From contig SVRB01000062.1 of NCBI GenBank assembly GCA_015065045.1, forward strand, positions 1 to 8,641: 8,641 nucleotides of DNA. Reading direction: 5' to 3'. Source of the stretch: Oscillospiraceae bacterium (GTDB lineage Bacteria > Bacillota > Clostridia > Oscillospirales > CAG-272). How positions within the stretch are numbered: the first letter of the stretch is position 1; every line of letters begins with the position of its first letter. The translations under genes were made by a program, and so were the position numbers. This document shows positions 1-4,503 of the stretch, in pieces. The notes below the pieces were generated by a model. That model had not been told where the DNA came from. It did not search any database and worked only from the letters and a program-made list of their open reading frames with translations.

Positions 1-29
1 TTGGCTGCATCTTTTTTGGTAGCCAATTA

Positions 30-106
<77 letters not shown>

Positions 107-132
107 ATATAATTATTTAGTTATAACAACTT

Positions 133-222
133 TGGTGCCGGTGACCGGGGTCGAACCGGTACGGGAGTTGAATTCCCACGGGATTTTAAGTCCCGGGCGT
201 CTGCCAATTCCGCCACACCGGC
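133..222 (-). tRNA. tRNA-Leu (anticodon UAA)
   Basis: The minus strand gives a type II tRNA with a perfect 7-bp acceptor (GCCGGTG / CACCGGC), discriminator A and encoded CCA (133-135). The anticodon loop CTTAAAA gives UAA. A long variable arm with a TGGGA/TCCCG-like stem, and the D-arm typical of leucine tRNAs, support Leu. The T arm (ACCGG-TTCGACC-CCGGT) is regular. It is the first gene of the cluster, starting about 11 nt after the predicted transcription start. Confidence 0.96.
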
Positions 223-487
223 ATTTTGGCTGCTCGATTATTATACTACATCCTATACCTTTTGTCAATAGCTTTTTCAAATTATTATTTTTCATCTGTA
301 TCTACGTTTTTCTTTTTTTCTCACATTAATAATATGTATTTTCCCCATTTTCTATTCATATTATTAAACATCTGAATAATTTTTTCAACTACACTTAGTC
401 AGTTAATAATTTTGCACAGATATTTTTCTCATACAACATATCTGTTTTTGTAAATTTGTATAAAATTTTATTATTTTTCGATTTTTC
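223..487. other. Gene-free AT-rich spacer
   Basis: Apart from the tRNA promoter at its left end, I see no convincing gene, RNA or repeat in this very AT-rich stretch between the tRNA cluster and the feo promoter. Open reading frames here have no ribosome site or recognisable protein features. Confidence 0.6.
240..268 (-). promoter_or_regulatory. Sigma-A promoter of the tRNA cluster
   Basis: On the minus strand a perfect -35 TTGACA (plus 263-268) is followed by a 17-nt spacer and a perfect -10 TATAAT (plus 240-245). Transcription should start near position 233, just before tRNA-Leu. A full consensus promoter fits a highly expressed stable-RNA unit. Confidence 0.9.
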
Positions 488-516
488 TTGACAAAACTCA
501 CAAAAAATGATATCCT
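488..516 (+). promoter_or_regulatory. Sigma-A promoter of the feo operon
   Basis: TTGACA (488-493), 17-nt spacer, TATCCT (511-516). The -35 is perfect and the -10 matches at four of six positions. The predicted start near 523 lies directly before the palindrome at 526-541, the usual place for a repressor to block initiation. feoA starts at 566. Confidence 0.8.
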
Positions 517-525
517 ATTCCTGTA

Positions 526-541
526 GTTAGCATAAGCTAAC
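526..541. promoter_or_regulatory. Palindromic operator candidate, copy 1 (feoA)
   Basis: GTTAGC-ATAA-GCTAAC is a perfect 6-bp inverted repeat with a 4-nt centre. It lies 9 nt after the -10 box and before the feoA ribosome site. The half-site resembles the TTAGG/CCTAA halves of DtxR/IdeR-family operators, and it does not resemble the AT-rich Fur box. The same palindrome recurs before feoB. Binding by an iron- or manganese-dependent DtxR-like repressor is an inference; no such gene is in the window. Confidence 0.72.
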
Positions 542-565
542 CCGTAACACAAAGAGGTAAAATCA

Positions 566-778
566 ATGAATTTAACTAAAGCTGTTGAAGGAACTGAATA
601 CATCATCAAAAATATCGAAACTGACGACGAAGAGCTCAATTCTTTCCTCTTTTCGCTCGGTTGCTACGAAGGCGAACCTATCACCGTAGTATCTCACCTC
701 AGAAGCAGTTGCATCGTCTCTATCAAAGACGGAAGATATAACATCGATAAGCAGTTGGCATCGGCGATTCAAATTTAA
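566..778 (+). CDS. feoA: FeoA, ferrous iron transport accessory protein
   Basis: The product is 70 residues, the usual size for FeoA, a small cytoplasmic SH3-like protein that partners with FeoB in Fe(II) uptake. The first half carries the characteristic pattern of a G-rich turn before a hydrophobic beta strand (LGCYEGEPITVV, residues 31-42). This is followed by a basic turn and the segment with SIKDGRYNID, where FeoA proteins return to the barrel before a C-terminal short helix. The start is fixed by an AAAGAGG ribosome site (551-557) 8 nt upstream of ATG. It is the first gene of the iron cassette, under the promoter at 488-516, and 104 nt ahead of feoB. The overall assignment rests on size, pattern and the adjacent feoB. 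Confidence 0.9.
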   Translation: MNLTKAVEGTEYIIKNIETDDEELNSFLFSLGCYEGEPITVVSHLRSSCIVSIKDGRYNIDKQLASAIQI

Positions 779-808
779 GTCTTGCTGAACCTTATTGCTT
801 TAATTTTT

Positions 809-817
809 TGATATACA
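809..817 (+). promoter_or_regulatory. Possible extended -10 element before feoB
   Basis: TG-A-TATACA directly abuts the second palindrome (818-833). No good -35 is seen 16-18 nt upstream, so a separate feoB promoter is only a possibility. Read-through from the feoA promoter is equally likely. Confidence 0.3.
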
Positions 818-833
818 GTTAGCACACGCTAAC
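818..833. promoter_or_regulatory. Palindromic operator candidate, copy 2 (feoB)
   Basis: GTTAGC-ACAC-GCTAAC has the same half-sites as the feoA palindrome, with only the 4-nt centre changed, and A precedes both copies. It lies 49 nt before the feoB start codon. Conservation of the arms but not the centre argues for a protein-binding site over chance or a simple duplication. An RNA hairpin role is not excluded. Confidence 0.68.
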
Positions 834-882
834 AATCATATTTACTTTCAAACAAGTACACCACAGAATCAGGAGAAAAAAC

Positions 883-2916
883 ATGATAATCGCTCTGACA
901 GGCAACCCTAACAGCGGAAAAACCACTATGTTTAACGCGCTGACGGGAAGCAACGAAAAAGTTGGAAACTGGGCGGGAGTTACCGTTGACAAAAAAACAG
1001 CGCACATCAAGAAAAACTTTTATGACGGTAACGATGAGCTTATCGCAGTAGACCTTCCGGGAGCATACTCGATGTCCCCTTTTACGTCCGAAGAAAGCAT
1101 CACCAGCTCATATATAAAAAACGAGGCGCCCGACGTTATTGTTAACATTGTTGACGCTACCAACGTCAGCAGAAGTCTATTCTTTACAACTCAGATACTC
1201 GAACTTGGTATTCCCGTTGTCGTTGCGCTCAACAAATCCGATGTAAATAAAAAGAAGCGCACTAAGATCAACACACAGCTTCTCTCGGAAAAGCTTGGTT
1301 GCCCTGTTGTTGAAACGACATCTACAACGTCGCACGACGACGGCCTTAAAGATGTAATAAAAAAAGCGATTGAGCAAATAGGCAAAACACAGATCGCGCC
1401 CTACACACAAGACAATGCCGATCTTACAAGTAAAGAGCTTGTTATTGAAGCTGACAAAAAAAGATTTGCCTTTGTAAACAAAATCGTTTCCGAGGTTGAA
1501 ACTCGTAAGATCCTCACCAAAAACAAAAATTCGCAAGACAAAATAGACGCTATTCTCACTAACCAATGGCTTGGGATTCCGATATTCGCAGTCGTTATGT
1601 TCGCGGTGTTCTGGATTTCTCAGGCGGGTCCCGGTGTATGGATAGCCGATGCGCTTGTTGCGTTACTTGAGGAAGGTCAGGCTTGGATCGGCGGTCTGCT
1701 TGAAGGTGCAAACCCGTTATTATATTCATTGCTTGTTGACGGTATAGTCGGCGGTGTAATTGCAGTTATCGGCTTTCTCCCTCTCGTTATGGTTATGTAC
1801 TTCTTCATCGCGCTTCTTGAAGATTGCGGATATATGGCGCGCGTGTCAGTAGTGCTCGACCCTATATTTAAAAAAGTAGGTCTCTCGGGAAGATCTGTAA
1901 TCCCCTTTGTAATCGCTACCGGTTGCGCGATTCCCGGAGTTATGGCTTGCCGTACGGTTCGTAATGAAAGAGAACGCAGAGCAACGGCAATGTTAGCACC
2001 ATTTATGCCTTGCGGCGCTAAGCTCCCCGTTATTTCACTATTTGCGGGAGCATTCTTCGGAAACGCTACTTGGGTCGGCCCTCTTATGTATTTTGCAGGC
2101 ATAATCATCATATTTTTTGGTGCGCTTATCGTAAACAAAATCGCAGGATACAAGGCAAAAAAATCATACTTCATCATTGAACTTCCCGAATATAAGATAC
2201 CAAACCTCTGGAGAGCTTTTAAATCAATGTGCGGCAGAGGCTGGGAATACATAGTTAAAGCGGCTACTATTATACTTATCTGTAACACGGCTGTTCAGGT
2301 TATGCAGACGTTCGACTGGAGCTTCAAGGCTGTTGCCGAAAATGCACAGGATACCTCAATTTTAGCATCTATTGCTACACCCTTTGCATACGTACTCATT
2401 CCCATTATCGGTTATCACTGCTGGCAGCTTGCTGCGGCGGCAATTACGGGATTTATCGCAAAAGAAAACGTTGTTGGAACCTTGGCTGTGTGCTTTAGCA
2501 TCACAAATCTTATCAACGCAGAAGAGCTTTCCATTATTGATGGAGCATCCGTTTCGGAAATCGCTACAAAATTCGGTGGTAACACAGGTGTTGCGATGAC
2601 AGCTGTGGCAGGACTTGCCTATCTGATATTTAACCTATTTACTCCCCCTTGCTTCGCGGCAATAGGCGCTATGAATGCAGAAATCAACAACAGAAAATGG
2701 TTCTGGAGCGGAATTGCTCTCCAGTTCAGCGTTGGCTATACTGTTTCTTATTTTGTATATACTATCGGCACACTTATAACAGCGCCCGAAACGCTCCACG
2801 TAAAAGGCGCGCTTGCAGGTGGAATTATCGTTGCTGCTATAATCGCAATAATTACCTACCTCTGCATCAATGGTGAAAAGAATGCAAAAATCGAAAGCAA
2901 AGTATTGTTAGGATAA
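883..2916 (+). CDS. feoB: FeoB, ferrous iron transporter with GTPase domain
   Basis: This is the Fe(II) permease of the Feo system: an N-terminal cytoplasmic G domain coupled to an inner-membrane channel. At 677 residues it is slightly short of the larger family members but complete. G-protein motifs are visible: G1 GNPNSGKT (7-14), G2 around T34 in NWAGVT, G3 DLPG (57-60) and G4 NKSD (117-120). G5 is less clear near 145-149. Membrane segments begin around residue 228. The conserved core motifs are GCAIPG (347-352), PCGAKLP (376-382) and PPCFAA (588-593), with the family's cysteines in place. The C-terminus ends after a last hydrophobic segment with no cytoplasmic extension. The start follows AGGAG (871-875) by 7 nt. 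It is followed by the Cys-rich small protein gene 24 nt downstream. Confidence 0.98.
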   Translation: MIIALTGNPNSGKTTMFNALTGSNEKVGNWAGVTVDKKTAHIKKNFYDGNDELIAVDLPGAYSMSPFTSEESITSSYIKNEAPDVIVNIVDATNVSRSLFFTTQILELGIPVVVALNKSDVNKKKRTKINTQLLSEKLGCPVVETTSTTSHDDGLKDVIKKAIEQIGKTQIAPYTQDNADLTSKELVIEADKKRFAFVNKIVSEVETRKILTKNKNSQDKIDAILTNQWLGIPIFAVVMFAVFWISQAGPGVWIADALVALLEEGQAWIGGLLEGANPLLYSLLVDGIVGGVIAVIGFLPLVMVMYFFIALLEDCGYMARVSVVLDPIFKKVGLSGRSVIPFVIATGCAIPGVMACRTVRNERERRATAMLAPFMPCGAKLPVISLFAGAFFGNATWVGPLMYFAGIIIIFFGALIVNKIAGYKAKKSYFIIELPEYKIPNLWRAFKSMCGRGWEYIVKAATIILICNTAVQVMQTFDWSFKAVAENAQDTSILASIATPFAYVLIPIIGYHCWQLAAAAITGFIAKENVVGTLAVCFSITNLINAEELSIIDGASVSEIATKFGGNTGVAMTAVAGLAYLIFNLFTPPCFAAIGAMNAEINNRKWFWSGIALQFSVGYTVSYFVYTIGTLITAPETLHVKGALAGGIIVAAIIAIITYLCINGEKNAKIESKVLLG

Positions 2917-2940
2917 AAATTTTTAAAAAAGGTATTGGAT

Positions 2941-3093
2941 ATGGAAAATTTTATTATAATTGCAGTTTGCGTTGTTATAATCGGACTTGCTGTTAGATTT
3001 ATAATCAAACAAAAGAAAAAAGGTGTTAAATGCATCGGCTGTTCTGCGTGCAGCTGTAACTGTCCAAAAAACAATACCAACAAAACCGAATAA
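2941..3093 (+). CDS. FeoB-associated Cys-rich membrane protein
   Basis: This 50-residue ORF has an N-terminal hydrophobic segment (about residues 4-22, one cysteine at 10), then a basic stretch KQKKK (23-27). A cysteine cluster follows at C31, C34, C37, C39 and C41, and the tail is polar. This architecture matches the small FeoB-associated Cys-rich proteins that follow feoB in many Firmicutes. They are thought to act with FeoB at the membrane, perhaps handling Fe(II), but their mechanism is not established. The positive residues after the membrane helix suggest that the cysteines face the cytoplasm. The start is supported by an AAAAGG site 8 nt upstream. It is 24 nt after feoB and directly before the operon terminator, so it is the last gene of the feo operon. 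Confidence 0.88.
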   Translation: MENFIIIAVCVVIIGLAVRFIIKQKKKGVKCIGCSACSCNCPKNNTNKTE

Positions 3094-3102
3094 AGCTATA
3101 CT

Positions 3103-3136
3103 AAAAGGAGTGGACACATGATCCACTCCTTTTTTT
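3103..3136 (+). terminator. Rho-independent terminator of the feo operon
   Basis: GGAGTGGA (3107-3114) pairs perfectly with TCCACTCC (3122-3129) around a 7-nt loop, extended by four A-T pairs, and runs into seven Ts (3130-3136). It starts 10 nt after the stop codon of the Cys-rich protein gene. Confidence 0.93.
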
Positions 3137-3164
3137 GAAGTTTTGTTGTATCTTATGTTTATAC

Positions 3165-3240
3165 GGGACGTCGCGGTAGGAGTTCCCCGAAGCGCACGAA
3201 GTAAGGTTTGGGGGTTCTCGTGAACGCCGTCCCCTACCGG
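3165..3240. repeat. GC-rich inverted-repeat element with crossed arms
   Basis: This GC-rich patch lies in an AT-rich spacer. GGGACG (3165-3170) can pair with CGTCCC (3228-3233), and CGGTAGG (3174-3180) with CCTACCG (3233-3239). The order of the arms is crossed, so the two helices exclude each other except as a pseudoknot. Inside are CCCC/GGGG (3185-3188, 3210-3213) and a small GTTC-TCGT-GAAC hairpin (3214-3225). I see no ORF. It looks like a mobile or dispersed intergenic repeat, but a structured RNA cannot be excluded. Confidence 0.5.
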
Positions 3241-3297
3241 TTAAATAATATTGTTTTATTAAGGCAATAATGCCTAATTTCGTAGGGGTATTTTCCT

Positions 3298-3546
3298 ATC
3301 CGCCCATTTTGATGTAAATCTAACCTTTTACCTCCATCTGACGAGGGAGGTGTCATTTTCGTTAGAAAATGACGGAGGGAGAGAAAAACGAACGATTTAA
3401 TTAGACAATATTGCAATCAGAAATTTATTATGAGTCTCTCCCTCCGTCTCGGCAACAAAGCATTATTAAATCGAATATTCACTTATTGCCGATCCACCTC
3501 CCTCCTCAGATGGAGGTCTTAATTGGTTAATCTTGTATGGGCGGAT
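3298..3546. repeat. MITE-like element: two inverted repeat units with terminal repeats
   Basis: The ends are a perfect 10-bp terminal inverted repeat, ATCCGCCCAT (3298-3307) and ATGGGCGGAT (3537-3546). Weaker similarity may extend it to about 3285 and 3560. Each half holds one copy of a unit. The outer arm (3330-3352 versus 3495-3517) is 23 bp with one mismatch, and the inner arm GACGGAGGGAGAG (3371-3383 versus 3436-3448) is 13 bp and perfect. Between outer and inner arms the copies differ. The left has a perfect hairpin GTCATTTTC-GTTA-GAAAATGAC (3352-3373). The right has a longer one closed by CGGCAA/TTGCCG (3450-3455, 3486-3491). The central about 50 nt is AT-rich. No transposase and no clear target-site duplication are seen. 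Confidence 0.75.
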
Positions 3547-3601
3547 TCCATATGTGCCCGTTTTGTATATGTTTGTAATTAAATTATATCATATAAACAA
3601 C

Positions 3602-3643
3602 AAAAAACCTCAATAGATCTCACTAAAATCTATTGAGGTTTTT
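3602..3643 (-). terminator. Terminator of the XRE regulator gene, potentially bidirectional
   Basis: A 16-bp perfect stem (3603-3618 with 3628-3643) surrounds a 9-nt loop. On the minus strand it ends in a run of six Ts (plus 3602-3607), and on the plus strand the stem also ends in Ts (3639-3643). It lies 29 nt past the stop of the minus-strand regulator gene. Confidence 0.88.
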
Positions 3644-3672
3644 ATTATATGATAACACTAAAAACTACGAGC

Positions 3673-3987
3673 TCACTCAGTATAATAATCAATTAACATT
3701 TCTATCATTTTGTAATTTTTATCATCAAGTTGTGAAAGTTTTTCTGTTAGTACTTTTTTATCATTCTCAGTATATTTACCTGTTAAAATATAATCCGTAC
3801 TTACATCTAATATTTCACTAATTTTAATCAAATTTTCAATTTTGATAGCTTTATTTCCTCGTTCCAAATTTGAAACCATCTGAATTGATACATTCATCAT
3901 TTCTGCGACTTGCTCTTGTGTATAATTTTTTTGCTTTCTTTTTTCGCTTATCCTAATGCCTATTTCTTTTAATACATCATTTTTCAT
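3673..3987 (-). CDS. XRE-family helix-turn-helix transcriptional regulator
   Basis: The product is 104 residues with one N-terminal HTH_XRE (Cro/C1-type) domain at about residues 7-61. The first helix is followed by YTQEQVAEMMNVS, the canonical helix 2-turn-helix 3 entry. After it come IQMVSNLERGNKAI, the recognition-helix region, and LIKISEILDVSTDYIL, the family's closing helix. The remaining 40 residues are charged and helical (KKVLTEKLSQLDDKNYKMIEMLIDYY), probably a dimerisation tail. No protease or ligand domain is seen. The start is set by GGGGGG-TG, 7 nt before ATG on the minus strand. It is divergent from the SLOG gene, with an inverted repeat (4054-4080) between them that it may bind. 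The coding region is notably AT-rich compared with feo and dnaK, which suggests horizontal acquisition. It ends in its own terminator. Confidence 0.92.
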   Translation of the reverse strand: MKNDVLKEIGIRISEKRKQKNYTQEQVAEMMNVSIQMVSNLERGNKAIKIENLIKISEILDVSTDYILTGKYTENDKKVLTEKLSQLDDKNYKMIEMLIDYYTE

Positions 3988-4020
3988 TATAACACCCCCC
4001 GCAAATTAACTCGCAGTTGT

Positions 4021-4049
4021 ATTATATACTTTTGTAGTTTAATTTATAA
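4021..4049 (-). promoter_or_regulatory. Putative promoter of the XRE gene
   Basis: On the minus strand a perfect -10 TATAAT (plus 4021-4026) is preceded at 17 nt by a weak -35, TTATAA (plus 4044-4049). The inverted repeat at 4054-4080 lies just upstream of this -35, consistent with autoregulation. Confidence 0.55.
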
Positions 4050-4053
4050 GCAT

Positions 4054-4080
4054 CTAAAGATTGACTTTATTAATCTTTAG
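4054..4080. promoter_or_regulatory. Inverted-repeat operator candidate between XRE and SLOG genes
   Basis: CTAAAGATT (4054-4062) and AATCTTTAG (4072-4080) form a perfect 9-bp inverted repeat with a 9-nt centre. It covers the -35 hexamer of the SLOG gene promoter (4061-4066) and ends 3 nt before its -10. A dimeric XRE repressor bound here would block the SLOG promoter and could regulate its own gene. Binding is inferred from position and symmetry. Confidence 0.7.
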
Positions 4081-4089
4081 TTGTATAAT
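4061..4089 (+). promoter_or_regulatory. Sigma-A promoter of the SLOG gene
   Basis: TTGACT (4061-4066), 17-nt spacer, TATAAT (4084-4089). This is close to full consensus, so the gene should be strongly expressed unless repressed. The start codon follows at 4113. Confidence 0.82.
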
Positions 4090-4112
4090 AATATAAAAAC
4101 AGGGTAAAATTT

Positions 4113-4475
4113 ATGATTAAAAAAATTGTTATTGGTGGCTGTCGCACATTTACAGATTATGATGTTTTGAGGGAATATTTAGATAGTATTCTTATAAATA
4201 TTCGAGAGGAATTTAATTTGATAATAATATCGGGTAATTGCCAAGGGGTTGACAGAATGGCAGAAAAATATGCTAAAGAAAATGGATATGGACTTGAACT
4301 ATTTCCTGCCGATTGGGAAAAATACGGTCGTTCTGCAGGACCTCGGAGAAACAAAGAAATGGTTATACGATCCGACTACGTAATTGCTTTTTGGGATTAC
4401 AAAAGTGCAGGAACCAAGTCTTTAATACAATATGCAAAACTATACAATAAACCTTTAAGAATCAAAAAAATATGA
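4113..4475 (+). CDS. YspA-related SLOG family protein (DUF2493-like)
   Basis: The product is 120 residues with a Rossmann-like SLOG fold, related to the YspA/DprA-SMF and LOG nucleotide-binding families. Family motifs are present in order: GGCRTF (8-13, the GGSR-type phosphate loop), SGNCQGVD (40-47), FPADW..YG..AG..RN (64-80) and GTK (100-102). The domain fills the protein and there is no fused effector. Family members are common in phages and mobile regions and are proposed to bind or process nucleotide-derived ligands; the actual ligand is unknown. AGGGT (4101-4105), about 8 nt upstream, supports this ATG. It is AT-rich, divergent from an XRE repressor gene and flanked by terminators, which suggests a self-contained accessory module. 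The function is not assignable from sequence alone. Confidence 0.88.
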   Translation: MIKKIVIGGCRTFTDYDVLREYLDSILINIREEFNLIIISGNCQGVDRMAEKYAKENGYGLELFPADWEKYGRSAGPRRNKEMVIRSDYVIAFWDYKSAGTKSLIQYAKLYNKPLRIKKI

Positions 4476-4503
4476 CTACCGATACGGGTAGTCATTTTAT
4501 TTT
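4463..4503. terminator. Bidirectional terminator shared by convergent genes
   Basis: ATGACTACC (4472-4480) pairs with GGTAGTCAT (4487-4495). On the plus strand TTTTATTTTT follows; on the minus strand a run of seven Ts follows (plus 4464-4470). The stop codons of the SLOG gene (4473-4475) and the Rieske oxidoreductase gene (4492-4494) both lie inside the stem arms. Confidence 0.87.

Larger units (their letters stand above)
3137..3602. other. Gene-free repeat-filled intergenic region
   Basis: No credible coding region lies here. The stretch between the feo terminator and the XRE-gene terminator holds the GC-rich element (3165-3240), a small AGGCA-ATAA-TGCCT hairpin (3262-3275) and the paired inverted repeat element (3298-3546). 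The rest is AT-rich filler. The short minus-strand frame at 3234-3416 simply reads through these repeats. Confidence 0.7.

Noticed and set aside
1..26. Terminator for the tRNA cluster
   Set aside because: The 6-bp TTGGCT/AGCCAA stem has a 14-nt loop, and the only A/T run is inside the loop, so it lacks the layout of a terminator.
403..639. 78-residue minus-strand frame at the feo promoter
   Set aside because: It overlaps the feo promoter and feoA on the opposite strand and shows no coding signal.
779..882. Riboswitch in the feoA-feoB gap
   Set aside because: Only the short palindrome is structured; there is no larger conserved fold or expression platform.
1677..2288. 203-residue antisense frame opposite feoB
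   Set aside because: It lies wholly within the membrane part of feoB, has no ribosome site or recognisable motifs, and is explained by codon bias of the real gene.
3234..3416. 60-residue minus-strand frame in the repeat region
   Set aside because: It reads through the inverted repeat element and has no ribosome site or protein-like features.
3298..3546. CRISPR array
   Set aside because: The repeats are inverted, only two copies exist and there are no regular spacers or cas genes.
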